From contig JANBPK010000751.1 in assembly GCA_027579435.1 (NCBI GenBank), positions 124,001 through 188,000 of the forward strand: a DNA stretch of 64,000 bases. The letters are read 5' to 3'. The translations under genes and the position numbers were made by a program. This stretch comes from Candolleomyces eurysporus. Taxonomy: Eukaryota; Basidiomycota; Agaricomycetes; Agaricales; Psathyrellaceae. The notes beneath the pieces were generated by a model. The model saw only the letters and a list, made by a program, of their open reading frames with translations. It was not told where the DNA came from and did no database searches. Of the stretch, positions 1 through 11,093 are shown piece by piece. Position 1 is the stretch's first letter. Each line of letters opens with the position of its first letter.

Positions 1-1289
1 AGAGGAGGTCATTAGGCGATCCCTTCGTATCAACTATCCGAGTTCCCGGCCGGAGGCTCGTGGCCTCATGCGTTTCCTAGCAAATCGCACTTTTCTCCAC
101 CCCAATTTGACATGAGGCAAAAATCGATGGGTGACTCTCCTATAGGTGGTCCTTCAATGCTATAAACAGTTAGCATGGACAGCAGGGCATTACCTGAATC
201 CTGCGGATAACGTTCTGCCCGTGAACGAGATGAATTGCCTGTTCGATATGCATTTTCTTCGGCCCTTCAGGCTATAAGCTACCGTAGCACGCGCCAGTGG
301 CATCGCTAGAAGATAGAGTTACTCGATATGTGTTAGCTGGCATTGGAGAAAAAGGGGAAGCATCTCCACTTTCGAAATACTCGCTCCTCAATAATGCAGC
401 CCCAGCCTTGCTCCACAAAGAACGACTTCTGTGACTCGACTATCTGATCAACGAAGCTCCTTCCGATGTATCCAACTACGGAATGATGAAGAATCCTCGT
501 GGTAGGCCCAGTTGTTCTTGTTTTGCGATTTCACTCGCCTGCTCTTACAGCCTCTAGCGTACCTCAGAGATCCAGGGCACCGAACTTTGACCCACGCGTT
601 TTCAAATTCTCTGAATCCTCATTGACTTGAACATTCTGAAATTTGCAAGGTGCTTGAATGGAACGTTGTCCGCAAATTGTTGGAGAGGCGGCAACCCCCG
701 GGACTCGAACTCTTATTTTTATCTGATGATTGACTCGCCTACAGGTTAATGGGACTCACATCACGGGAATTGGACCCGTAAAGGACAACAGGAGAGGCCC
801 AATGTACTCTTTCTTCCCCCTCATTCGGCGTCTTTCCGAGTCTGAGGATAATAGAATGCACCAACCGTCTCCCCAGATATAGTATGCACGCATGATAAAC
901 CTGCTGAGAACGTGTATATCTTTCGAAGTTACCGGAATGGGCTTTCAACCCACCGATTCCCGAGCAATTAAATTGGGAGAGAGATAATGTCTAGCCTTTA
1001 CTTGATTTTTTTAGTTGCATCCTGTTATTCAGGACGCAACTGGCCAAGGGAGTGGAGGACAACACATGTGCTCAGCGTGTTCAGCCTTCAAAGATGCTTG
1101 TGTTTAGCGGCCAGAGCTGCACGTCGCAGCAATAAGAGGGCCGTTTATTTCAAATACATCCTAATTTCTGCTAATTGCACTTGAAGAAGGTGAACGAAAG
1201 ACGTGAAGGAGTAGAACTGGGAAAGAAATAACACGGATGAGGATCGAACCTGAGGTGAGAGGGCGAGAAATCACGGGACGTGCAGTCAC
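1..1289. other. Intergenic, no gene recognised
   Basis: I see no coding region that I can support here. Open frames are short and none resembles a paralogue elsewhere in the window. The segment lies upstream of the decayed vWA copy and may contain its degraded 5' part. Sequences around 690-800 and 1220-1245 superficially resemble tRNA T-arms but do not fold as a whole tRNA. Confidence 0.5.
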
Positions 1290-1292
1290 GGG

Positions 1293-2625
1293 TTGCGATG
1301 TGCTCCCATGATTGGTTGCTCCAATCATCAAGATTGGAGTCCCATCTCATCTAGAGTCTCGTTCACGAGAATCACATTCAAGGGCTCCATCCGTTTCTGT
1401 GTACTTGGGTTCCGCGACCACTCAGCCCAGGACACGAGCCACGTTACCAATTTCACAGCGGACGTCCCGCAGTTGGCCCAGAACCTGGCTAACCTGGCAT
1501 ACCTAATCGCTTCTGGGATGAACCAGAACCTCAGACTGCTGCACTCTCTGAAGCGCTGAATACCGAGTGGGCGGAGAACAGGGTCAAGATTGTTGTGTTG
1601 ATTATAGACGCCGGCGCCTGGTCTTGGTGAAGACGGGGATGGGTTCACCAAACCCTAGATTGTACGTGCTTTTCTCCCCGTTTCTCGACTCAACTCAACT
1701 CAAACCACCTTGACCCAGAACGACCCCCTTGAAATCGTCCGCCAAATGGCCGAACACGGTATGACCCTCTACGTCATCGCCTGCGAGCCCACCGTCTCCC
1801 ACTTCTCCACATTCGAAACCATCGAAAGCGCAAAGCTGAATTCCAAAGCGTCATTCTCGAAGACGCATATGGGCGAAAAAAACAAATTGAAAGGGTTGTG
1901 AATAACGTTTCAGGGGCAGTTGATTACAATGCAGATGTTCACAAACTTTACTGAGTGTAGGTGTAATTATACTCATCATTGCACCGTATCTGCTGTATGT
2001 TACAGGCGCAGGGCTCATACCTGCGAACACAAAGAATGGTTCGCACCCAGAGTTCCTCCAGTTACAGTATTCCCAAAGTCTAAGCCGTGTCGATGGCCCG
2101 CGAGTCAAAATACCATCAGACGGCATGCCTCGTGAACGCGAAGAATTCGCAGTCCCTCAAGCTTCAAGGCCTGCCACTCCTACAGTTCCTTCTAGCGTCC
2201 AGGCCGTGTCGATGGCTGCTCAGGCAGTTGATCTTGGTGGTCCGCGACCTAGATTGCGCTCCTCACAAAAGCTGCAAGCGTTGAACCAGCCACTGAGGCC
2301 CATTAATGTGATGTTCCTATCAACAAAGATGGGTTCCGTCGGTCGAGTTCCAATGGCTGGCGGCGCAGGGTCACCGGTCTAACGGGCATAGCGATCTCCG
2401 TTCGACATGCCAGTCGGAGTTCTACATCCAAGCCATACACCGTCCATCTCTACGACTAGTCCCTGGTCCTTACAATACATCCAGCGAATTCCTGTATCGA
2501 TTATCCCGTTTGGCCTCTTTTTATTGTGTTTCATCATTTTTATGCATTTTCATAACGTATGTGTAGTTAGCATCGTGTCTCACCAGTGTATTGTACAATA
2601 ATCGTCGGCGCTTGACCCATATGAC
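1293..2625 (+). pseudogene. Decayed copy of the vWA-domain gene
   Basis: Fragments in several frames match the intact vWA gene at 7481-9175 in order. Around 1370-1560 the text reads like the vWA core (GSIRF, FRDHSAQDTSHVTNF, NLANL, LIASG), matching [13 protein letters not shown] and NLANLIASG of the intact gene. At 1705-1900 it continues with [20 protein letters not shown] and CEP, but the segment coding for the following roughly 30 residues of the intact protein is deleted. Around 2195-2240 the tail motif SVQAVSMAAQAVD appears. The GLFG-rich stretch of the intact gene is missing. The 3' flank (about 2440-2610) is also similar to the flank after the intact gene, so a whole gene was duplicated and then decayed. 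Frameshifts, deletions and stops rule out a functional vWA protein. It lies just upstream of NACHT gene A. Confidence 0.85.
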
Positions 2626-2910
2626 TCATGTATTATGGGAGACGAAGTTGGTGGGTCTCCCTTTTGCTACCTGCTTCAAATAATCCAACTGGAAAACCCT
2701 GCCCAATCTTCCGCTTGTAGGGTTTCGCCCAGTCCGAGTCTGCTGGTGGGCTATTCTGTGACCCAGCTGGCATAATAAAAGGCGCCCAACACACCGCAAT
2801 ATCATGTGTTCTGGTCCCGTGCTCGCCACCTTCCCGTAAGGTAGCAAGTGCTGTGTTGTACTGCCAGCGGCCAGCATTTCTTCCATCCAAACCCTCAACA
2901 TCCCGTACGG

Positions 2911-5201
2911 ATGGCCAGCAGACTCGTCCATGCTCAAGAAAACTTCGCTCACGCCAACAATGTTGAAATTCACGACGCGACGCTGACCTTCGTCACTGGA
3001 AATCAGTACGTGTCCAACGGCAAGCCAGGTGAGCTATCGTAGTGTCTTGGGCGCGCAGACTTTTCCCTGAATCCCTTGCTTTCCAGACCTATTTCAGCTT
3101 CTTCGACCAATCCCGGACGCATCTCACACTCGAAATCGAGAGATCTCTCCTCCAAATTCAGCTTGTTTCCCCGGTACTCGAATAGACGTGATACGGAGAA
3201 TCATATCATGGGCGGATAGTATCCTTCTTTGGAATACTCACGTCCTCTGGCTTTATGGCTACGTTGGATCGGGAAAGTCTGCCGTCGCCCTTGCAGTGGC
3301 GCTCAAGTTCGAAAAGAGGGAGCGCTTAGTTGGCAGCTTTTTCTTCTTTCGGAACGCCGGCGATAGAAGCAGAATGACCAAGTTTGCAACAACTTTGGCC
3401 TGCCAACTGGCCGCTGCAATCCCCGAAGCAGCACCATTCATTGAGAAGGCGGTCAAGGCTGAGCCAGGTCTGCTTGTATCGAGTTTGGTGGCCCAGCTCC
3501 GTCGCTTGGTGTACGAGCCTTTCAAAGCGGCTACGAGGAGAGGCCGTCTGCTGACGACGACCCTTTTCAAAGGCCCTTTTTTGATTGTCATCGATGGGCT
3601 CGACGAATGCGAAGATCGGCAGGAGATGGTCGCATTCATTGAAGACATGCTCTACTTCTTCAAACAGAACCCTCTTGTCCCGCTCCGATTCTTTATCACC
3701 AGCCGAGTCGAGCAACACATTCAAGGTTACTTGAACAACGATCAAGTTCGCTTGGAGAACCTGATCGACTACTGCTCGCGCGCCGACATCGACACCTTCA
3801 TGAACACTTGCTTCGAGGACGAGAAATCACGAAATCTCGTTATCAAGGCTTACATACAAGAACATGGGGATTGGCCAATCAAGGCAGATAAAGAAAAATT
3901 GGTGGACCACATTGACGGGTCGTTCATTTTTGCATCCGCACTCTTCAAGTACATTATCGACCCCACCAATGACCAATCAACACCCATGGATCGCCTCCCT
4001 CACACCCTCAACATGAACCCTGGTCTCGATACCCTTTACGCACAGGCACTTTCTCGCTCTCAAGGTCTCCCCCATTTCTCCGACATCTTATGGACTCTCG
4101 CGAGACTTCAAGAACCACTCCCAATCGTCGGAGTCGCGGACCTTCTTGGCATCGAGTCCTTTGAAGTTGTTCGGGTTCTAGTCAATCTACAAGCAATTAT
4201 CCATATCCCGGGGACCGATGACCTACCGGTTACGTTGTGCCACACGTCCCTCCGCGATTTCCTCACAACCGAAAATCGATCCGGGCGCTTCTTTGCGCGA
4301 CCCTCACATCACCTGCAGTTGTCTTATGGCTGCTTCGTTTTCGCAATCAAACGCACAACAACCCCTGGGTTTGTCTACGGCGGTCGTCAGTGTGAAGTTC
4401 ACTACTCCAAGTTCTTTCAGGATGAACGCAACGTCCTTGTAGAAATTGAGCAATTCAGCCGTCTTAGGACCCAAAACACATACCGTCACCCCTTCTTATC
4501 TTTCATCTCATGTTCCTATTTCTTCTTTAACGATCTACCCCAATCACATCCTCCAAGCCTGCCTTGGCTCCTGACGTGCTTCGAACATCTCACACTAGCG
4601 TTGACCTGTTCTCCTGCACCTCATGAATGGCTGGATATCAAATTTGACCAACTTGGGGTTGATAAACGGATGGGCCTCTCGTTTGACATTCACATATCCA
4701 GGGATCAAGCCATGTCCTTGCAGTGCGATTTTCAAAGTGCAACTGCCGCCATCCAAGATAAGGTCCGTCTGATTGTTTCTCCTTGAAGTTTTATCAAGTG
4801 GCTCAAAAGCGCTATCAAGTGTCCCTATAGACTTAAAGAACGCCCATTTGACCTGGATTCCAGCGAAATCGTTCTTCGGGGGGTACGCGCAACACTACAG
4901 ATTATTTCTTGGAAGTGATCACAACTAACGATTATTTTTTTCTCACCAGTGGTCTGGCGATTGGACGATCATGACAATATATGACGTGAGTGTTGATCTG
5001 CTAAGTTTAAGATGGCAAATACAAACAGGGTTTTTTCAGGTGTTCGAATGGATACTGTCCCGTACTACCGAGACTCAGAACGAATTCGAAACTTACCCCA
5101 CAGAGCTGTACCTGCGCTGTGGTTTCAATTATGGAAAAATTGGACAGTGGTCATTATGGAAAATGGGTTCTAAAAACCGCACGGATACCTTTCTAGAATA
5201 G
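2911..5201 (+). CDS. NACHT-domain NTPase (NLR-like), gene A
   Basis: Predicted STAND-type NTPase of the fungal NLR-like group, probably cytoplasmic. The exon model is 2911-3028, 3087-4762, 4820-4882, 4950-4985 and 5040-5201, which joins in frame to 684 codons plus stop. The short N-terminus carries the motif VEIHDATLTFVTGNQY. The family linker (DASHTRNREISPPNSAC) follows at about residues 50-66. The P-loop GYVGSGKSA is near residue 97 and Walker B (LIVIDGLDECED) near 205-216, followed by the sensor-like RFFITSR. There is a single post-NACHT module ending in TSLRDFLTTENRS. The tail contains the family's WSGDWT and VFEWI motifs. The donor at 4763 is GTCCGT, which is weak; if it is not used the protein stops about 7 residues later. 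It is the only intact NACHT gene of the window on the plus strand. Ligand and effector output are unknown. Confidence 0.85.
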
Positions 5202-7429
5202 TAGGAACGTTGTGTATGCCGGCTTTCATTAAATGGAGGACATGAGCCATGTCTTAGGCTCGAACACCATGAGCAGGCTTGTATGTGGCATCATTCATCT
5301 AGGCCACGGCAACCTTCCGGCGCTCTTCATTCTCCGGTTATGGATCTCTGGGGATTTTTATGGTCATCAAGAGGAGTCGTTGCTTGTTGATCCCCTAAAC
5401 CCCTCATGACCGCGGTACCATGCGAGATTCAGAAGGGTTCAGATGATGCTCAACGACTTTGCATGTCATGATGAATGGAGAGATGATGCATCCGCCAGGC
5501 ACGGGTGACAAGCTGTTGGAGGGGATCGTGAGACTGGCGGCTGTGTTGTTCGCAAGCGCCTGACAGGCGCCCACATCGGTGTCACTAGCCTGGACCGCTA
5601 GATCCCATCCGATAAGAGCAAGGTTCCACAACTCGTACTCTGTTTTACGTCGACGGAAACCTTGAAGAAAGGTATATGATGTGATATGATATCAAGGCTT
5701 AACAACCCCACCCATCCTCACGGCTGAGCTCCGGGCTGAAACATGAACCCGAGGGAGGATCTCTCAGAATCTATTCATTCGTCAGCCGAGCGCGAAGCGA
5801 GGCAATTGAAATTTGATAGTTAGCATGCCTCAAAAGGGTAGACGCCGACGGAGATTACTTGAAGGTGCTGCTCGGTGCCATCTGCTAGCTACGTTGCTAG
5901 AGTGATGGACGCCCTGTTTCATTCAAGAACCAAGTATATATGACCACCACATTCCGGAAAACAAGAAGCACCTCGATCGGCCCTTTCTTTTGGGGTCGTA
6001 TAGACATGAAAGTGAACTTTGATCAAAAGTCACCTTGACAAGAAGTGCACAAATAACCTGTGGGAAGTGGCCGCTGCTTTGCACGGCAGTGGTCCGAGGC
6101 ATTTTGCCTCCCCACTCATTGTGTGCTCAGACGGGGAAACAAGAGGAGGGTGATCCAAGAAAGGAAAGCGGGAAATGCCAACGGAAAACAGCGGTGCCGA
6201 TGTTGGTTCCTGCACATGCCGCGTGTCCATCTTGGCGCCTGGAAACTGTGTATATGAACCCGAGTCAAAATGCCTCGGAATGAAGGTGGGCCATGGTGTA
6301 GGTCCACAGTTAGTTTAGTGGCTGGAAGCCTCGCGGAATGCACTAGCTTCGGTCGACCCCCTCAATGCGTTTTACATTGACGCTCTCAGGCCCCTCCCAC
6401 CATTTCCAAGTGCACTTCTAGTTCAAACATTCCCCGTTTCTCCCATCCTGAACGGATCACTGGACAACGCATTTACGATGCTGACATATGGGATAATATC
6501 CTGAGCCATTCACTCTGGCCATAGCACCTCAACTTGGGTTGTACGAGCAAGCGCCAACGGCGAACAGTGGTCTGTTCCAGAGAATGATGACCTCGTGTTG
6601 AAAGGCCGGCGTATTCCCAAGGAGTTGAATTGACGCCGGTTTTTGCCCTCTCGGGTGATCGATTAGAGTGATTGAAGGCCTGGTGTGAAACCATTCAAGG
6701 CTGGCGAGCCGTGACAGACGCCCGAGACCGTGGCTCTAATCACAATCCAGACGATGCTCACATTTCACATTAAACCTTAGATTCTGTGCTCCAAGTGGTT
6801 ATTCAGTGCACAGTCCAATGAATGTACGAAACTGCTGATAAGGAGTGCTAGGGATCGAAATTAACTCTGAGTACGTACTATAAGTGGGGCGTTTATAGTA
6901 TACGGGTAGACTTGAGGCTCGAGTCTAAGCCAGGCCTTCGGAGCAACTACTACACCCATTTCTCAACGTATTATGACCCCGGCAAAGCACTAGATATAGA
7001 CTGACTCACGCAACTCCGGTATCAAGCCTTTAAGTGAAAACAGGTGATTCTGTCTCTTGAGGTCTGGACGGCCCTTGGCATTGTGACCTGGGGCGTCGAA
7101 TCTGAGCAGACCTGACTCGCCGTAAACGCTGCAAGCCTTGAAATCTTCTTATTAAGCAGCAAATGCTACATGAGCTTGCCTTCAACACCACCTTTGAAAA
7201 GGAGTTTGAGGCGCACAGTAATTAGGGAGTCGAGGGAGTAATGTTCAAGGGGTGGGGTCAAGACTTATACACGGGGGTTAGGGTTCAACGTTCCGTTCAA
7301 TGACAGCGGCGGCTTCGGACACAGCCTTGACTCAAACTCACAACCTTCACCGCCGCAGGCTGTCTACATTTACAGCAATTTAATTCGAGTCACACAGCAT
7401 CTTGCGGATCCGGACGCATGGGGAATACG
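5202..7429. other. Intergenic, no gene recognised
   Basis: Only short open frames are present. The minus frame at 5404-5631 is free of stops but resembles nothing I recognise. The short inverted-repeat unit at 6094-6278 is listed separately. Codon-like periodicity and splice-linked exons are not apparent. Confidence 0.5.
6094..6278. repeat. Candidate short element with 13-bp inverted ends
   Basis: CCGAGGCATTTTG at 6094-6106 is exactly complementary to CAAAATGCCTCGG at 6266-6278. The 185-bp interval has no coding content. Related words occur at 16900, 26057, 50375, 50711 and 52202, so this is a dispersed short motif. It could be a MITE or fragments of a larger repeat. I see no clear target-site duplication. 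Confidence 0.4.
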
Positions 7430-7440
7430 TATATATATAC
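7430..7440 (+). promoter_or_regulatory. TATA box of the vWA gene
   Basis: A TATATATATA run lies about 45 nt upstream of the chosen ATG at 7481. This is a plausible fungal core promoter position and supports that start over codons further upstream. Confidence 0.6.
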
Positions 7441-7480
7441 CTAGGAATTGGCCTTCATCTACAATTCAACGAACTTGAAC

Positions 7481-9175
7481 ATGGTCCTTCCCACTCAACC
7501 TGTCCCACAGGCATCTACTGAGCCTGGTGCTAACCCTGCCACGAATTCGGAGCCTAGACCTCTGTACGTCTTTACACTCGACAATTGGATTAGTAGAGAT
7601 CATATACCTAACCTCTGCTTGATTAGGGACATCCTGTTTTTGCAGGACGCGACCGGGAGTCAAGGACCCTACATCTCTTCGGCGCGTTCAGCGATCAAGG
7701 ATATCTGCGAAAAGATATCAGCCAACACCTCTCTTTCTAAAGGCTCTATCCGTTTCGGTCTGATCGCATTCCGCGACCACCCACCCCAGGACACAAGCTT
7801 CGTCACCAAGAACTTTGGTTTCACATCCGATGTCGCAAGGATGACGCAGAACCTTGCTAATCTCATTGCTTCTGGGGGTGGGGATGGACCGGAAGCTCAG
7901 ACCGCCGCGCTTGCCGAAGCGCTGAACATGGAGTGGGCGGAGAACGCGGTCAAGATCGTCGTATTGATTACAGACGCCCCGCCCCATGGTCTTGGTGAAG
8001 TCGGTGACGGGTTCGCCAAGTCCCCAGATCGTAAGTGAACGCTGTTCTCCTCCTATTCTCTTCAATCCTCAACTCACATCTGCGCCCCAGAAAACGACCC
8101 TTTGGAGATCGTGCGCCAAATGGCCGAACGCGGTATAACCCTGTATGTCATCGCCTGTGAGCCTTCCCTCTCGAGGTACCTCCACGCGGTCGACTTCTAC
8201 CGCGCCATCTGCCAAATCTGCAGCGGTCGTATGGTCCCTCTCCTCAACGCATCCCAACTGGGAGACTACATCGTCGGATCCGCGGTCGAAACCATCGAAA
8301 CCGAAAAGCTCATCGGGGAATTCCAAAGCGTCATCCTCGAAGACGTGTACGGACAAGGAAAACCTATCGAAGAGGTTATGAGTAGCGTCCAGGCGCAGTT
8401 GACTGAAAGGAATGTCCAAATCCAGACGCTCAATGTGGAGGATGTCTACGCGCCCTCTGTCGAGGCAGATTACAACACCAGCGTATGGGCGTCGGCAGGA
8501 AGCCTTGGTTCTGCCCGCGGGAAGACTAAATCGGTACGTTCATTCAATCGCCCCTCTTTTGGGTGTACTCTTTCCCCTAAACCTCACACTCATCGTCGTA
8601 CTTGATTGCTGTAGGTTGGAGGCGCGAGGCTCAAGAGCGGGTATGCTGGTGCTAGCGGCGGGGGTCTCTTCGGGTCTTCCGCAGCTCCCAGTGGATCATT
8701 GTTCGCAGCTCCCACCGGNTCGCCTTTCGGGGCTCCTCCCGCCGGAGGTGGTCTCTTCGGATCTTCCACACCTTCCACTGGATCTGCTTTTGGAGCTCCT
8801 GCCACCGGAGGTGGTCTCTTCGGGTCTTACGCACCTCCCACCGCATCAGCTTTCGGGGCTCCTCCCGCCGGACCAGCTTTCGGTGCGTCCATGTCAGCCA
8901 TGCCCCCCCCTGGTGGAGGATTGTTTGGAGCCCCCCGAGCCCGAGGCCGGGCTCCTGTTCCCGCTGCAGCACCAGCACCAATGGCTCCTCCTCCTCCTCC
9001 CTCTGTACANGCCGTGTCGATGGCCTCTCAAGCAATCGACCAGGCTCAGACGAACCGCATCGTTATGCAGAGCTTGATGAGAGGCTCAAAGGTTGGCCCG
9101 GGCAATGTGCTCACTCCGACTGGAGATTACGCCTCCAAGCCTGCCACCTCNTACACACCATCATCCTCCACTTGA
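7481..9175 (+). CDS. vWA-domain protein with GLFG-rich tail
   Basis: Exons 7481-7563, 7627-8030, 8091-8533 and 8615-9175 join in frame to 496 codons plus stop. The vWA domain (about residues 25-290) begins with [17 protein letters not shown], a MIDAS-like DxTGS motif. It continues with FGLIAFRDH and LITDAPPHG, then [19 protein letters not shown]. This pattern is familiar from fungal vWA proteins related to the vWA domains of alpha-kinases, but no kinase domain follows. From about residue 310 the protein is Gly/Ala/Pro-rich with eight FG dipeptides in GGGLFGSS- and SAFGAP-like units, then a short conserved end ([10 protein letters not shown]). Several N bases fall in the tail. Metal-dependent ligand binding is expected of the vWA fold; the role of the FG tail is unknown. 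The stop is 200 bp from the convergent dioxygenase gene. Confidence 0.85.
8655..8935 (+). repeat. In-frame GLFG/FG coding repeats
   Basis: Imperfect tandem units of roughly 45-60 bp encode alternating GGGLFGSS and SAFGAP segments inside the last exon of the vWA gene. Four LFG, three AFG and one PFG occur in about 95 residues. The decayed copy at 1.3-2.6 kb lacks this stretch. Confidence 0.8.
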
Positions 9176-9374
9176 ACTNGTCCTTCGAATTCGAGCAGTA
9201 CTTGAGGCTATTNGCTCCNTACCAATGGATTCCTGTATCNCGTTNGTTCATCCTGTGTCTNATCATATGCTGTCATTTTCATCATGTACTTGTAGTTATC
9301 ATCGCGTTAGATCAGCGTATTGTACAACATTCGTAGTCTGTTGACTCGTAAAAANTGCACATCCGGAAAGTTGT

Positions 9375-10888
9375 TTAACCCTTCCAGAAGTTGTCGTAAG
9401 ATGCACTGGCNTTAACACCCTAGAAGATACCCGAGGTGAGACCCAACCAGCCNAGTAGATTCTTAAAATAGTGTACNCACCATGGTAATATAGCCAACNA
9501 AACCTTGGNTGATAACACCGCCGAGGAAGTGAAGCTTGAACACAGGGTTATANTTACCCTCAGGGCCATGGCTATCCTCAAAGATGTTCAGTGAATCGCG
9601 CCAATTTCGAGTTCGGCCCCGGATGTCCCGGATGGGGTTCTCAGAGTATGGNTGCATCTACAGATCGGACAAAATCAACCAGGTTTAGGTGAGTGCGCAG
9701 CGATAACTGGATACAGAGCTTCGNGGCGAACCTTGTCAATGACGAGATTAATCTCATCCTCAAAGAAGAACTGGCCCACGTGCGACAGTCTCCCAGCTTT
9801 GAACGTCCCATTAGGCAGGGGCGTCCATTCAGGGAAGACTTTGGTGTGGATATGTGTTGCTCTGCCGGTATAATATCCAGGGAAAATNGCTATAATANTA
9901 GCNCAAGAAGNATGGCGTGTCATTAGCGAGCGAGGTTCGGNACGGAAAAAGGTAGGAAGAATTCGCTNGGAGCGGCGNNGGAGAGAAGGAACGGACACTT
10001 ACTGGTGAACTGGGCTACGCCNTTCTGGTCTGTGGGCCAGGCCCCNCTGAGCCATGTTTCTTCGAAGACGGTGCGAGGGTAGGCGCTGAGGAGGCCGGCC
10101 CGTTTGCCACCGACTTGAGGCTGCTCGTTGATGAGTTCTGGGCGAGGGTCTGGGTGGCCTGAGAAGGACAGGTGGAGAATTATTGAGACGATATNAAGTT
10201 GNTAATAAGACTGAACAGTAGCGTACCGGCATATGAACCCGTTGCGTTTGCTTGCCAGATGTCGACGAGCACGTTTGGCAGAGGTTTGCATGTCTCGACG
10301 TCAATGACGCCAATATCCAGCATCTATTCGAGATACCAGANATTANAACGTCGAAGACANGCATAGGAGGACNNGAGNACGCACCAGCAGCAATCCATCC
10401 TGCAGCTCTGCAATNTTCTGGCGAATGAGGTGCCCTTCGGTATGGTAATANGGACCCTCGGTGACCTCGGGGGCAAGTACGCAAGTATTGTTCTGGATAT
10501 GCGTTTCCGAAATCGGCGTGCAGCCCATNATCGTCTTGTCTCCCTCAGACGACGAGGCAATCTCCTTCCTCAGGTCTTCATATGTATCCGAAGCGAAGAG
10601 CTGTTGGTATCCCGGTACCCCACCCAGGACTTTCTGGGCAAACGCCTGTTTGCGCTGTGCGGTGAAGGATTCCACAGCCGGGGCACACTGTCGTCGTCGA
10701 GAACAATGAACAAGGTTACTACGATATCATCCGACGACGACAAGGATCGAGGCACGTACGTGGTATGCTGCTGCCTGCAGGGCTCTCTGCACCTCGANCT
10801 CCTCCGCTGTCTTGGGTTTCTTGTGTGCTCTGGCGACCCCACTCGCCAACGTCAACAGCAGCAGAGCCGACTCGAATGGGATCCACAT
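9375..10888 (-). CDS. Secreted intradiol ring-cleavage dioxygenase
   Basis: The seven-exon model is 10888-10760, 10687-10385, 10323-10227, 10158-10003, 9889-9708, 9657-9481 and 9419-9375. It joins in frame to 362 codons plus stop, although several N bases lie inside it. The N-terminus is a signal peptide (MWIPFESALLLLTLASG). Family landmarks in order are CVLAPEVTEGxYYHTEGH, LDIGVIDVETCKPLPNV, VDIWQANATGSYAGH, then FPGYYTGRATHIHTKV and HVGQFFF. The Tyr of PYY, the Tyr of GYYTGR and the HIH pair fit the two-Tyr/two-His ferric site of protocatechuate or catechol dioxygenases. Such extracellular members cleave catecholic rings, for example lignin-derived ones. The donor at 9707 (GTTATC) is non-canonical beyond GT. 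Divergent neighbour: a muconate-cyclase-like gene, which suggests a shared aromatic-degradation role (inference). Confidence 0.85.
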
Positions 10889-11093
10889 CGTAAACAGGTC
10901 GAAGGGGGGNTTGGTGTTCAGAGACTGCTCGCTTCGTGATGGTCTTATAGTTCACAGGCCAATCCTGTCTTAGAAATTAGAATGCAGAGAGAAGACCCGT
11001 CCGAGCCTCAAGGACACTGGATGATGGGTTTAAGCGGGGATGTGGGGNAGCATAAAACAGGACAGCAGGAACTGGACTCTGTCTAGGACCTCC
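10889..11093. promoter_or_regulatory. Shared divergent promoter region
   Basis: The 205 bp between the two ATGs of the dioxygenase (-) and the cyclase-like gene (+) must hold both promoters. No single obvious TATA box or palindromic operator stands out. A shared regulatory region would allow co-induction of the pair; this is inference from the layout. Confidence 0.4.

Noticed and set aside
690..800. tRNA-like T-arm words (GTTCGAGTC; ACGGG-loop-CCCGT) on the minus strand
   Set aside because: The surrounding bases do not form acceptor, D and anticodon stems; no full cloverleaf can be drawn.
1220..1300. GGTTCGATCC-like word on the minus strand suggesting a tRNA
   Set aside because: Only three base pairs of T-stem; no matching acceptor stem.
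3259..3745. Long minus-strand open frames inside NACHT gene A (and equivalents in C, E, F, G)
   Set aside because: They recur antisense to every NACHT copy and follow from the codon usage of the sense strand; no independent domain or start context.
5404..5631. Minus-strand open frame of 75 codons with several Cys
   Set aside because: No signal peptide, no splice-linked neighbours and no similarity to anything in the window.
8699..10960. Idea that the N-rich stretch is a junk or mis-assembled region
   Set aside because: The dioxygenase exons join exactly in frame across it with correct motifs, so the order is right despite ambiguous bases.
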